Positions 7,344 to 15,569 of a DNA stretch of 64,000 bases are shown here, piece by piece. Each line of letters starts with the position of its first letter. Position 1 is the first letter of the stretch. The position numbers were made by a program, and so were the translations under genes. Origin of the DNA: Nocardioides sp. cx-173. Lineage in GTDB: Bacteria > Actinomycetota > Actinomycetes > Propionibacteriales > Nocardioidaceae. The notes below the pieces were generated by a model. The model was not told where the DNA came from, searched no databases, and was given only the letters and a program-made list of their open reading frames with translations. The DNA lies in the NCBI RefSeq assembly GCF_021117365.1, contig NZ_CP088262.1, positions 1,178,001 through 1,242,000 on the forward strand. Direction: 5' to 3'.

Positions 7344-9152
7344 ATGACCCATGTCCTGTCCGCCGTCGCCTGGCCGTACGCCAACGGCCCGCGCCACATT
7401 GGCCACGTGGCCGGTTTCGGCGTGCCCTCCGACGTCTTCAGCAGGTACATGCGGATGGCTGGCCACGACGTCCTGATGGTGTCCGGCACCGACGAGCACG
7501 GCACCCCGATCCTGGTGGCGGCCGACCAGCAGGGCGTCACCGCGCGCGAGCTCGCCGACAAGAACAACGCCGTGATCGTGCAGGACCTGGTCGACCTCGG
7601 CCTCTCCTACGACCTGTTCACCCGCACCACCACCGGCAACCACTACCTGGTGGTGCAGGAGATGTTCGAGACCGTTCACCGCAACGGCTACATGATCGAG
7701 CAGACGACGTACGGCGCCATCAGCCCTTCGACCGGCCGCACCCTCCCGGACCGCTACATCGAGGGCACCTGCCCGATCTGCGGCTACGCCGACGCGCGCG
7801 GCGACCAGTGCGACAACTGCGGCAACCAGCTGGACCCGACCGACCTGAAGAACCCGCGCTCGAAGATCAACGGCGAGACGCCGGAGTTCGTGGAGACCCA
7901 GCACTTCTTCCTCGACCTGCCCGCGCTGGCGGAGGCACTGCAGGAGTGGCTCGACGGGCGCGAGGCGACGGGCCTGTGGCGCCCCAACGTCATCCGCTTC
8001 AGCCAGAACATCCTCTCCGAGATCCGCCCGCGCGCGATGACGCGCGACATCGACTGGGGGATCCCGGTCCCGCTCGACGGCTGGCGCGAGCAGCCGACCA
8101 AGCGGCTCTACGTGTGGTTCGACGCGGTGATCGGCTACCTCTCGGCCTCCATCGAGTGGGCGCGCCGCTCCGGCGACCCGGACGCCTGGCGCCGCTGGTG
8201 GAACGACCCGGAGTCGCTGTCCTACTACTTCATGGGCAAGGACAACATCGTCTTCCACAGCCAGATCTGGCCCGCCGAGCTGCTGGCGTACGACGGTCGC
8301 GGCTCGCGCGGCGGCGAGCCCGGCGCCTACGGCGAGCTGCAGCTGCCCACCGAGGTGGTGTCCTCGGAGTTCATGACGATGGAGTCCAAGCAGTTCTCCA
8401 CCAGCCGCGGCCACGTGATCCTGGTCGGCGACATGCTCTCGCGCTACCAGCCCGACGCGCTGCGCTACTTCATCTGCGCCGCCGGGCCCGAGACCTCTGA
8501 CTCCGACTTCACCTGGGCGGAGTTCGTGCAGCGCACCAACTCCGAGCTCGTGGCCGGCTGGGGCAACCTGGTCAACCGCACCGCGACGATGATCGCCAAG
8601 AGCTTCGGCGAGATCCCGGCGGCGGGCGCGCTCGAGGAGGTCGACGAGACGGTCCTCTCCGCCGTGCGCGCTGCGTTCGGCACCGTGGGCGACCTGATCG
8701 GCCGGCACCGCCAGCGCGCCGCGATCGCCGAGGCGATGCGGGTCGTCGGCGAGGTGAACAAGTACCTCACCGTCACCGAGCCGTACAAGATGAAGGACGA
8801 GTCGCAGCGCGAGCGCCTCGCGACCGTGCTGCACGTCGCCGCGCAGTGCGTGCTCGACTGCAACACGCTGCTCGCGCCGTTCCTGCCGCACTCCTCCAAC
8901 CAGGTGTGGGCGGCCTACGGCGGTCAGGGCGAGTTCATGCCGATGCCGCGTATCGAGACCGTCGAGGAGCTCGACCCGGGTCACGGCGCGGGGCTGGGCT
9001 CCTACCCGGTCATCACCGGCGACTACGCCGCCACGCCACGCTGGGAGTCGCGCCCGATCACCGTCGGGGTCAAGGTCGCCAAGCCCAGCCCGATCTTCAC
9101 CAAGCTCGACCCGTCCGTCGTCGACGAGGAGCTCGCCCGGGTGGCTGGCTGA
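7344..9152 (+). CDS. metG: Methionine--tRNA ligase
   Basis: A 602-residue class I aminoacyl-tRNA synthetase charging tRNA-Met. The HIGH motif is literal at residues 18-21 (PRHIGHVAG). A four-cysteine zinc knuckle lies near 140-160 (CPICGYAD, then [10 protein letters not shown]). The KMSKS loop is the variant KQFSTSRG near 348-355. The C-terminal anticodon-binding helical domain follows, and no separate EMAP/tRNA-binding domain is appended. The zinc knuckle and FSTSR loop place it in the longer, archaeal-like MetRS group found in several actinobacteria. Its own promoter appears to start transcription at or beside the ATG. Confidence 0.95.
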   Translation: MTHVLSAVAWPYANGPRHIGHVAGFGVPSDVFSRYMRMAGHDVLMVSGTDEHGTPILVAADQQGVTARELADKNNAVIVQDLVDLGLSYDLFTRTTTGNHYLVVQEMFETVHRNGYMIEQTTYGAISPSTGRTLPDRYIEGTCPICGYADARGDQCDNCGNQLDPTDLKNPRSKINGETPEFVETQHFFLDLPALAEALQEWLDGREATGLWRPNVIRFSQNILSEIRPRAMTRDIDWGIPVPLDGWREQPTKRLYVWFDAVIGYLSASIEWARRSGDPDAWRRWWNDPESLSYYFMGKDNIVFHSQIWPAELLAYDGRGSRGGEPGAYGELQLPTEVVSSEFMTMESKQFSTSRGHVILVGDMLSRYQPDALRYFICAAGPETSDSDFTWAEFVQRTNSELVAGWGNLVNRTATMIAKSFGEIPAAGALEEVDETVLSAVRAAFGTVGDLIGRHRQRAAIAEAMRVVGEVNKYLTVTEPYKMKDESQRERLATVLHVAAQCVLDCNTLLAPFLPHSSNQVWAAYGGQGEFMPMPRIETVEELDPGHGAGLGSYPVITGDYAATPRWESRPITVGVKVAKPSPIFTKLDPSVVDEELARVAG

Positions 9153-9163
9153 TTTCAGCGCGG

Positions 9164-9277
9164 GAGTTTCACCGGGCACCCGGTGAAACTCACGCTTCCG
9201 GTGTGAAATGCCGGCCCAGAAGCGTGAGTTTCGCACCGGCCTGGTGACCTGTGTGACCGATGCGCCTTCGGGGCGAC
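9164..9277. repeat. Composite palindromic repeat, copy 1
   Basis: A 114-bp element starting 12 nt after the metG stop. It contains a 13-bp inverted repeat (9164-9176 with 9179-9191, GAGTTTCACCGGG) and a second 13-bp inverted repeat (9186-9198 with 9219-9231, AAACTCACGCTTC). The middle segment is shared, so only one hairpin can form at a time. It ends with a GATGCGCC...GGCGAC tail. A diverged copy lies 185 bp downstream. Confidence 0.75.
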
Positions 9278-9348
9278 GGCGGGCTGGGTAGTCGGCGTAC
9301 GGCGTGCGCGTGGGCGCGGTGCGTGACCGGGTGGGAGCTTCGCTGGAT

Positions 9349-9460
9349 GAGTTTCACCGGGGGCCCGGTGAAACTCACGCCTCCGGTGTGAAGCTTCGGC
9401 GGGGAGGCATGAGTTTCGCACCGCCAGGGTGACCACTGGGATCGATGCGCCTCCGGCGAC
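9349..9460. repeat. Composite palindromic repeat, copy 2
   Basis: A diverged second copy of the element at 9164. The first inverted repeat is kept and extended to 14-bp arms (9348-9361 with 9364-9377). The second repeat has one mismatch (9371-9384 with 9403-9416), although the sequence between the arms has changed. The tail GATGCGCC...GGCGAC is retained. Conservation of the arms over the loop suggests the fold matters or spread as a unit. The whole 9153-9675 gap holds no credible gene. Confidence 0.7.
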
Positions 9461-9663
9461 ACGCGGCGACACGCGGCCGGGCAACCGGGGTAGGACGTAT
9501 GCGTTGCCCGGTGCTCCCCGGGGTGCTCGCCTGCCCCGGCCGATGGCGGCGATGCGCGAGAGCTCGCGGCCGATGTCGTGCTGCCCAGCGTTCGGCCGGC
9601 GGCCGAGTCGCACCGACTCGGTCACGAGGCTGCAGACCGCACACCGGGGCGAACCGGCTGCCC

Positions 9664-9669
9664 TAGGCT
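9664..9669 (+). promoter_or_regulatory. Putative -10 box of the LURP-one-like gene (leaderless)
   Basis: TAGGCT, 6 nt before the ATG at 9676, with no Shine-Dalgarno sequence. Confidence 0.42.
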
Positions 9670-9675
9670 CTGCGC

Positions 9676-10245
9676 ATGACTGCCGACATGTACCTGCCGA
9701 CGTTCTTCGTCAAGCAGAAGTTCGCGATGACCACCAACCGCTACGAGCTCTTCGCGGCCAACCCCGACGGGAGCTTCGGGCAGTCGATGGGGCTGGCGGA
9801 GCAGAAGCGCCTCGCGTTCAAGGAGGAGGTGACGTTCTACGCCGACGACACCAAGACCCGCCCGGTGTTCAGCTTCAAGGCCCGCAAGAAGATCGACCTC
9901 AACGCCGGCTACGACATCTTCGACGAGGCGCGCAACCAGATCGGCTTCTTCCGCAAGGACTTCGGCGCGAGCCTGATGCGCTCGACCTTCCACATCGAGG
10001 GCCCGGGGTACGCCGGCACCGGGCAGGAGCGCAGCCAGGCGGTGGCGCTCATCCGTCGCTTCACCGACATCCCGTTCCTGCCGATCCACTTCGACTTCGT
10101 GAGCTCGGAGGGCCAGCCGCTGCTCGGCGTCGAGCGCCAGAGCTCCGTACGCGACAAGTACACCGTGCACGTCCCCGACCAGCGCGTCGACTTCCGGGTC
10201 GCGGCGGCGGTGGCGGTCGGGCTCGACGCCCTCATGCAGCGCTGA
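9676..10245 (+). CDS. LURP-one-related (Tubby-like fold) protein
   Basis: A 189-residue protein of the LURP-one-related/DUF567 family, which shares the Tubby C-terminal and scramblase beta-barrel fold. Recognisable parts are the N-terminal FFVKQKFAMTTNRYELF, the central FSFKARKKIDLNAGYDIFD and the FFRKDFGASLMRSTF strand pair. Bacterial members (YxjI-like) are intracellular and have no proven activity; membrane lipid binding is a family-level guess. There is no signal peptide or membrane segment. A second ATG four codons in (9688) is an alternative start, but the promoter spacing favours 9676. Confidence 0.8.
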   Translation: MTADMYLPTFFVKQKFAMTTNRYELFAANPDGSFGQSMGLAEQKRLAFKEEVTFYADDTKTRPVFSFKARKKIDLNAGYDIFDEARNQIGFFRKDFGASLMRSTFHIEGPGYAGTGQERSQAVALIRRFTDIPFLPIHFDFVSSEGQPLLGVERQSSVRDKYTVHVPDQRVDFRVAAAVAVGLDALMQR

Positions 10246-10278
10246 GGGCGGAGGGCTGAGGGCGGAGGGCGGCTGAGC

Positions 10279-11160
10279 ATGTTGCACCCGGCGGCGAGGC
10301 GCGCGGTCGAGGAGTACGCCGCGACGCCGAGGGTCTACGAGGCCGACTTCGACATCGAGGCCGACCGGGCCGCGGCCCGGTCGGCCGCCGCGGCCGAGCC
10401 GCGCGAGGACGTGGCGGAGGTCCGCGACGTCGACGCCGGGGGAGTGCGCTGCCGGCTCTACCGCCCCCAGGAGGCTCGCCCGGGCGTCGTGGTGCACCTG
10501 CACGGCGGCGGGTTCGTCTTCCACGACGTCGACGTCCACGACGGCGCCGCGCGGCGCCTGGCCAACCGCACCCGGACCGCCGTGCTCAGCGTCGACTACC
10601 GGCGCCCGCCCGAGCACCGCTTCCCGGCAGCGCCCGACGACGTCGACGCCGCGCTGGCGTGGTGGGACGAGGAGGGTCCGGTCTTCGTCCACGGCGACAG
10701 TGCGGGCGGCAACCTCGCGCTCGTGGCGGCGCTGCGCAACCCCGGTCGGGTCGACGGCGTCGTGCTCATCTACCCCTTCCTCGACCCACGCGCGGGCTTC
10801 GCCTCCTATGCGGAGGCGGAGGGCTTCGACCCGCGGGAGGCCGCCTGGTACTGGGAGCAGTACGCCGCGAGCCCGGCCGACCTGGACGACCCCGACCTCG
10901 CGCCGCTGCGCTCGGACCGGCTCACCACGCTGCCCCCGACGCTCGTGGTGACCGCCGAGCACGACCCGCTGCGCGACGAGGGCGAGCACCTGGTCTCGCT
11001 GCTGGCCGAGGCGGGCGTGACCGTGGTCGGCACCCGCTACCTCGGGCAGGTGCACGGCTTCTGGCGCCACGAGCAGGTGTTCCCCGCCGCGGAGCCGCTC
11101 ATGGGGCAGGTCGCCGCCTTCCTCGAGGGGCTGCGCCGGAGCCGTCCACCCGGCCGGTGA
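10279..11160 (+). CDS. Alpha/beta hydrolase of the hormone-sensitive lipase family
   Basis: A 293-residue esterase/lipase of the HSL (family IV) type. The oxyanion-hole motif HGGGF is near residue 75, the nucleophile motif GDSAGGN near 139, the acid in AEHDPLRDE near 230, and the histidine in QVHGFWRHE near 257. It hydrolyses acyl esters of small molecules; the substrate is unknown. No signal peptide is seen, so it is probably cytoplasmic. The ribosome-binding site lies in a 14-bp tandem duplication (10241-10268) that also contains the stop of the preceding gene, so GGAGG occurs twice before this ATG. Confidence 0.88.
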   Translation: MLHPAARRAVEEYAATPRVYEADFDIEADRAAARSAAAAEPREDVAEVRDVDAGGVRCRLYRPQEARPGVVVHLHGGGFVFHDVDVHDGAARRLANRTRTAVLSVDYRRPPEHRFPAAPDDVDAALAWWDEEGPVFVHGDSAGGNLALVAALRNPGRVDGVVLIYPFLDPRAGFASYAEAEGFDPREAAWYWEQYAASPADLDDPDLAPLRSDRLTTLPPTLVVTAEHDPLRDEGEHLVSLLAEAGVTVVGTRYLGQVHGFWRHEQVFPAAEPLMGQVAAFLEGLRRSRPPGR

Positions 11161-11182
11161 CGGACTCTGGGAGGATCGGGGC

Positions 11183-11680
11183 ATGCGCGTCCACGTCGGA
11201 TCCGACCATGCCGGCCTCGAGCTGAAGGACCACCTCGTCGGGTGGCTCCGCGACCACGGCTACGAGCCCGTCGACCACGGCCCGTTCGTCTACGACGCCC
11301 TCGACGACTACCCGGTGTTCTGCCTGCGGGCCGCCGAGGGCGTCGCCCAGGAGCGCGCGGCCGGCCAGGACAGCCTGGGCGTGGTCATCGGCGGCTCGGG
11401 CAACGGCGAGCAGATGGCGGCCAACAAGGTCCGGGGCGTGCGCTCCGCGCTGGCCTGGTCCGAGGAGACCGCCGCGCTGGCGCGCGAGCACAACGACGCC
11501 ACGGTCGTCTCCGTGGGCGGGCGCATGCACTCGCTCGAGAACATGACCCGCTTCGTGGAGGTCTTCCTCACCACCGACTTCTCCGGCGATGAGCGCCATG
11601 TCCGGCGGATCGCCCAGCTGGCGGCGTACGAGAGCACCGGCGAGCTGCCGCCCCTGCCCGCCTCGGCGCGCGATGCCTGA
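11183..11680 (+). CDS. rpiB: Ribose-5-phosphate isomerase B
   Basis: A 165-residue isomerase interconverting ribose-5-phosphate and ribulose-5-phosphate in the pentose phosphate pathway. The N-terminal HVGSDHAGLELK is the phosphate-binding and catalytic His region. The loop VVIGGSGNGEQMAANK carries a Glu where E. coli RpiB has Cys, the arrangement known from the mycobacterial enzyme. Length fits the family with a short actinobacterial C-terminal extension. It overlaps the following glycosylase gene by 8 bp. A GAGGAT hexamer 6 nt before the ATG suggests leaderless expression. Confidence 0.92.
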   Translation: MRVHVGSDHAGLELKDHLVGWLRDHGYEPVDHGPFVYDALDDYPVFCLRAAEGVAQERAAGQDSLGVVIGGSGNGEQMAANKVRGVRSALAWSEETAALAREHNDATVVSVGGRMHSLENMTRFVEVFLTTDFSGDERHVRRIAQLAAYESTGELPPLPASARDA

Positions 11681-12533
11681 GGGCCATACCCTCCACCGCC
11701 TCGCCCACGACCTCGACCGGGCCTTCGCCGGCCGGCTGGTGCGGGTCGGCAGCCCCCAGGGACGCTTCGAGGACGCCGCCCGGCTGCTCGACGGCCACGT
11801 CCTGGAGGGCGCCGAGTCCTGGGGCAAGCACCTCTTCGTCGCCTTCCCCGCGGAGCGTTACGTCCACGTCCACCTAGGCCTGTACGGCGCCTTCGACGTG
11901 CACCACGACCTCGGCGGCCTCGAGGAGGTGCCGGCGCCGGTGGGCCAGGTCCGGCTCCGCCTGGTCACCGCCGACGCCGGCCCGACGGCGTACGCCGACC
12001 TGCGCGGCGCCACGACCTGCGAGCTGGTCACGCGTGAGCAGCGCGACGCGGTGCTGGCCCGGATCGGTCCGGACCCCCTGCGCCCCGACCAGGACCCGGC
12101 CCGCGCCTGGGAGCGGATCCGCCGGAGCAAGGGCCCGGTCGGTGGGCTGCTGATGGACCAGTCGGTGCTGGCCGGCGTCGGCAACGTCTACCGGGCCGAG
12201 CTGCTGTTCCGCCACCGGATCCACCCGTTGCGGCCGGGCAGCACCCTGCGCGTGGGGCAGTGGCGGGCGATGTGGGACGACCTCGTCGAGCTGATGGGCG
12301 AGGGGGTGCGGACCGGGCGGATCGACACCGTCCGGCCCGAGCACACCCCGGAGGCGATGGGCCGCCCGCCCCGCCGGGACGACCACGGGGGAGAGGTCTA
12401 CGTCTATCGCCGGACCGGCCAGCCATGCCTCGTGTGCGGCGCGTCGGTCCGTACGGCGGTGCTCCAGGCGAGAAACGTGTTCTGGTGTCCCCGTTGTCAG
12501 CCCACGTTCCGCTCGCGGGCCGTACCCTGCTGA
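11673..12533 (+). CDS. nei: Fpg/Nei-family DNA glycosylase/AP lyase
   Basis: A 286-residue base-excision repair enzyme. The N-terminus MPEGHTLHRLA supplies the catalytic Pro2 and Glu3 and matches the endonuclease VIII (Nei) subgroup by its EGHT. The beta-hairpin lysine is in SWGKHLFV near residue 52. A helix-two-turn-helix region lies around GPVGGLLMDQSVLAGVGN, and the C-terminal zinc finger is CLVCG followed by WCPRC. It removes oxidised pyrimidines and nicks the resulting abasic site. The start at 11673 overlaps rpiB by 8 bp, and translation is probably coupled. The mycobacterial homologue is also beside rpiB. Confidence 0.9.
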   Translation: MPEGHTLHRLAHDLDRAFAGRLVRVGSPQGRFEDAARLLDGHVLEGAESWGKHLFVAFPAERYVHVHLGLYGAFDVHHDLGGLEEVPAPVGQVRLRLVTADAGPTAYADLRGATTCELVTREQRDAVLARIGPDPLRPDQDPARAWERIRRSKGPVGGLLMDQSVLAGVGNVYRAELLFRHRIHPLRPGSTLRVGQWRAMWDDLVELMGEGVRTGRIDTVRPEHTPEAMGRPPRRDDHGGEVYVYRRTGQPCLVCGASVRTAVLQARNVFWCPRCQPTFRSRAVPC

Positions 12534-12564
12534 CACCGCCCTCGCTCATACCGTCTGGACCCCC

Positions 12565-13665
12565 ATGACCGCCACGTACGACGCGCAGCCTGCTGCCCGC
12601 AGGTCCGCGCGCCGGAGCTGGGAGCTGTTCCGGCGCCGCGGGCTCACTCAGGAGGCCCGGATCGCGCTCGCGCTGGCGGTCGTGGCGGTCCTGATCACCG
12701 TCGTGGTGTTCGTCCTGCCCGACCGGGCGCCCCTGACCGGGCTGATGCTGCCCCTGATCGTCGCGAGCCTGTGGCTGGGGCCGCGCACGCTGCCGGCGTT
12801 CGTGGTGTTCCTGCTGGTCCTGCTCGCCGTGGGGCTGGCCGCGCAGACCGAGGTCACCCCGCGGATCATTGCGGCCACGCTGGTGCAGTTCCTGATGGGC
12901 CTGGTGGTGATCGCGACCAGCTTCCGGCGCTCGAGCCTGGGTGTCGCCGGCCTGCGCGGGGAGGCGATGCTGGTCGACCTGCGCGACCGGATCCTCACCC
13001 AGGGCGGGGTTCCCGACCTGCCGCCCGGCTGGCACGTGCAGTCGGCGCTCAAGCCGGCAGGCGGCACGCCGTTCGCCGGTGACTTCGTGGTGGCGATGCG
13101 TGGTCACGACCTCGACCACCTCGAGGTCGTGGTCGTCGACGTCTCCGGCAAGGGCGCCGACGCCGGCACCCGTGCGCTGCTCCTGTCCGGAGCCTTCGGT
13201 GGCCTGCTCGGCGCGATGCCGGCTCGCGACTTCCTGCCGGCCGCCAACGGCTACCTGCTGCGCCAGGCCTGGGACGAGGGGTTCGCCACCGCCGTCCACC
13301 TCTCCCTGAACCTGACGACCGGGGACTACGAGATCCGGACCGCCGGCCACCCGCCCGCCGCCCACCGCACCGCTGGCTCCGGCCGCTGGTCGGTCCTGCG
13401 CACGGACGGCCCGGTCCTCGGCCTGCTCGACCACGCGACGTTCACCAGCGCCGGCGGCCGGCTCGCTCGCGGCGATGCGCTGCTCCTCTACACCGACGGC
13501 ATGGTGGAGGAGCCACGCCGCGACATCGACCTCGGCATCGACCAGATGCTCGGCCAGGCGGAGTCGCTGATGCGCGGCAGCTACGACGGGGCCGCGGCCC
13601 GGCTCACCGAGGCCCTCGGGTCGCGCGACGATGATCGCGCGCTGGTCATCGTCCACCGCACCTGA
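12565..13665 (+). CDS. Membrane-anchored PP2C (SpoIIE/RsbU-type) protein phosphatase
   Basis: A 366-residue protein. A basic N-terminus is followed by three or four membrane segments between about 32 and 115 (LALAVVAVLITVVVFVL, LMLPLIVASLWLG, FVVFLLVLLAVGLAA, LVQFLMGLVVIATSF). A cytoplasmic SpoIIE-type PP2C domain spans about 145-365, with metal-binding aspartates in AGDFVVAM, VVDVSGKG and LLLYTDGMVE. Such phosphatases act on anti-sigma antagonists or signalling proteins. There is no PAS or GAF sensor, so the membrane segments may be the input. No partner kinase or anti-sigma gene lies next to it. Confidence 0.85.
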   Translation: MTATYDAQPAARRSARRSWELFRRRGLTQEARIALALAVVAVLITVVVFVLPDRAPLTGLMLPLIVASLWLGPRTLPAFVVFLLVLLAVGLAAQTEVTPRIIAATLVQFLMGLVVIATSFRRSSLGVAGLRGEAMLVDLRDRILTQGGVPDLPPGWHVQSALKPAGGTPFAGDFVVAMRGHDLDHLEVVVVDVSGKGADAGTRALLLSGAFGGLLGAMPARDFLPAANGYLLRQAWDEGFATAVHLSLNLTTGDYEIRTAGHPPAAHRTAGSGRWSVLRTDGPVLGLLDHATFTSAGGRLARGDALLLYTDGMVEEPRRDIDLGIDQMLGQAESLMRGSYDGAAARLTEALGSRDDDRALVIVHRT

Positions 13666-13763
13666 GCGCTGTCCGCCCAGCGGGGCCGTTTGGGGCCCGG
13701 GACCCTCGGTGTGGCACCATGGCGAGGCATATTTCGCGCTGCCGAGCGGCGCGAGACCTGCAC

Positions 13764-13837
13764 GCGGATGTAGCTCAATGGTAGAGCTTCAGTCTTCCAA
13801 ACTGACTACGCGGGTTCGATTCCCGTCATCCGCTCCA
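13764..13837 (+). tRNA. tRNA-Gly (anticodon TCC)
   Basis: A full cloverleaf. Acceptor GCGGATG pairs with CATCCGC, the D arm is GCTC/GAGC, and the anticodon stem TCAGT/ACTGA holds loop CTTCCAA with anticodon TCC at 13796-13798. The T arm is CGGGT TCGATTC CCG-type, the discriminator is T and the CCA end is encoded (13835-13837). It reads GGA and GGG codons. Confidence 0.95.
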
Positions 13838-13894
13838 AGGAGCCCTCACCAGCACGGCTGGGGGCGTCTTGACCCGGACAAGACCATGCTTTGA

Positions 13895-13967
13895 CGGGGC
13901 GTAGCGTAGTGGCTAGCGCGCCTGCTTTGGGAGCAGGAGACCGCAGGTTCGAGTCCTGTCGCCCCGA
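13895..13967 (+). tRNA. tRNA-Pro (anticodon TGG)
   Basis: A full cloverleaf. Acceptor CGGGGCG pairs with CGCCCCG, and the anticodon stem CCTGC/GCAGG holds loop TTTGGGA with anticodon TGG. The T arm is GCAGG TTCGAGT CCTGT and the discriminator is A. The CCA end is not encoded, unlike the tRNA-Gly gene 58 bp upstream. The gene lies 35 bp before tig. Confidence 0.95.
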
Positions 13968-14002
13968 CGAAACACCTTTCACCCAGACTGAGGAGAACAC
14001 CT

Positions 14003-15409
14003 GTGAAGAGCGCCGTCGAGACCTTGAGCCCGACCAGGGCCAAGCTGACCGTCGAGGTGCCCTTCGAGGAGCTCAAGCCGAGCCTCGACGCGGCCTACAA
14101 GAAGATCGCCCAGCAGATCAACGTCCCCGGCTTCCGCCGCGGCAAGGTGCCCCCCATGGTCATCGACCGTCAGGTCGGCCGTGGCGCCGTGCTCGACGAG
14201 GCGATCAACGAGGTGCTGCCGGCCAAGTACATCGAGGCGCTCGAGGCCAACGACCTCCAGCCCCTGGCCCAGCCGGAGATCGAGGTGACGAAGTTCGAGG
14301 ACAACGAGACCCTGGAGTTCACCGCCGAGGTCGACGTGCGCCCCGAGATCGCGCTGCCGTCGTACGAGGGGCTCGAGGCCGAGGTCGAGGACCTGGTCGT
14401 CGCCGACAGCGACGTCGAGGAGCAGGTGCAGGCCCTGCGTGAGCGGTTCGCCACCCTGAGCGACGTCGAGCGGCCCGCCGCCGAGGGCGACTTCGTCGTG
14501 CTCGACCTCAAGGCGCTCAAGGACGGCGAGGTGCTCGACGGCGCCGAGGTGTCCGCGATGTCCTACCAGGTCGGCCGTGGCGGCATGATCGAGGGCCTCG
14601 ACGAGGCCCTGGTCGGCATGTCGGCCGGCGACGAGAAGACCTTCTCCTCCGAGCTCGTGGGCGGCGACCTCGTCGGCGAGCCCGTCGAGGTCCAGGTCAG
14701 CATCAGCCAGGTGCAGGAGCAGGAGCTGCCCGAGCTGGACGACGACTTCGCCCAGCTGGCCTCCGAGTTCGACACCATCGACGAGCTCACCGCCGACGTG
14801 CGCGAGCGCCTCGGCCGGGGCAAGCGCCTCGAGCAGGCCGCCGCCGCCCGCGACGCCGTCCTCGAGGTCCTCCTGGAGCGCGTCGAGGTGCCGCTGCCCG
14901 AGACGATGGTGACCGACGAGCTCAACGCCCGCCGCCAGAACATCGAGCAGCAGCTGGGCTACGCCGGCATCACGATGGAGAAGTACCTCGAGGACGAGGG
15001 GCAGACCATCGAGGAGTTCGAGGCCGACCTCGAGCGCCGGGTCCGCGACGCCGTCGCCGCGCAGTTCCTGCTCGACGAGGTGGCGAAGAAGGAGGAGCTC
15101 AGCATCGAGCAGCAGGAGCTCTCCAGCCACCTGGTGCGCCGGGCCCAGCAGTCGGGCCAGGACCCGCAGGAGTTCGCCAACCACATGTTCGAGCACAACC
15201 ACATCCCCGAGCTCGTCCAGGAGATCCTGCGCGGCAAGGCCCTCGCGGCCATCGTCGAGACCGCGGTGGTCAAGGACGCCTCCGGCAACGTGGTCGAGCT
15301 GAAGAACCTGCGTCCCGACGGGACCATCGGCGAGCCCGAGCCCGAGACCGAGGCTGACACCGAGGCCCCGTCCGAGGTCGACGAGGCCAAGGCCGAGACC
15401 GAGAAGTGA
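14003..15409 (+). CDS. tig: Trigger factor (ribosome-associated chaperone, prolyl isomerase)
   Basis: A 468-residue chaperone that binds at the ribosome exit tunnel and assists nascent-chain folding. The N-terminal ribosome-binding domain has the signature VPGFRRGKVP near residue 45. The FKBP-type prolyl isomerase domain spans about 160-245 (EGDFVVLDLKALKDGE). The helical substrate-binding domain follows to about 430. The last 35 residues are a very acidic Glu/Thr/Ala tail. The start is GTG with GAGGAG 8 nt upstream. Placed just before the clpP genes, as across actinobacteria, it forms a proteostasis neighbourhood. Confidence 0.95.
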   Translation: MKSAVETLSPTRAKLTVEVPFEELKPSLDAAYKKIAQQINVPGFRRGKVPPMVIDRQVGRGAVLDEAINEVLPAKYIEALEANDLQPLAQPEIEVTKFEDNETLEFTAEVDVRPEIALPSYEGLEAEVEDLVVADSDVEEQVQALRERFATLSDVERPAAEGDFVVLDLKALKDGEVLDGAEVSAMSYQVGRGGMIEGLDEALVGMSAGDEKTFSSELVGGDLVGEPVEVQVSISQVQEQELPELDDDFAQLASEFDTIDELTADVRERLGRGKRLEQAAAARDAVLEVLLERVEVPLPETMVTDELNARRQNIEQQLGYAGITMEKYLEDEGQTIEEFEADLERRVRDAVAAQFLLDEVAKKEELSIEQQELSSHLVRRAQQSGQDPQEFANHMFEHNHIPELVQEILRGKALAAIVETAVVKDASGNVVELKNLRPDGTIGEPEPETEADTEAPSEVDEAKAETEK

Positions 15410-15458
15410 GCGGTGCGCGCCGGGCGGCTGCCCGAGCGCGACCCCGATCCGCAACACC

Positions 15459-15502
15459 CACGCACCCTGCTCCGTCCGGTCCGCCGGCGGACAGGGTGCG
15501 TG
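15459..15502 (+). terminator. Hairpin terminator after tig
   Basis: An 11-bp perfect outer stem (15459-15469, CACGCACCCTG, with 15492-15502) and a partly paired inner arm (TCCG/CGGA). It lies 50 nt after the tig stop. No U-tract follows, as is usual at this GC content. Confidence 0.65.
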
Positions 15503-15557
15503 CGTGTCTGCGGTGCGACACCCCGCCAGGTGAGTGCACAACTGTTCACCGCGCGCC

Positions 15558-15563
15558 TATGAT
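15558..15563 (+). promoter_or_regulatory. Putative -10 box of the lipase-like gene (leaderless)
   Basis: TATGAT, 6 nt before the ATG at 15570, the best match to a consensus -10 in this set. No Shine-Dalgarno sequence is present. Confidence 0.5.
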
Positions 15564-15569
15564 CGGGCC

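Noticed and set aside
9153..9675. Small open frames on both strands in the gap after metG
   Set aside because: They are generated by the palindromic repeats (the same peptide fragments recur in both copies) and lack start signals.
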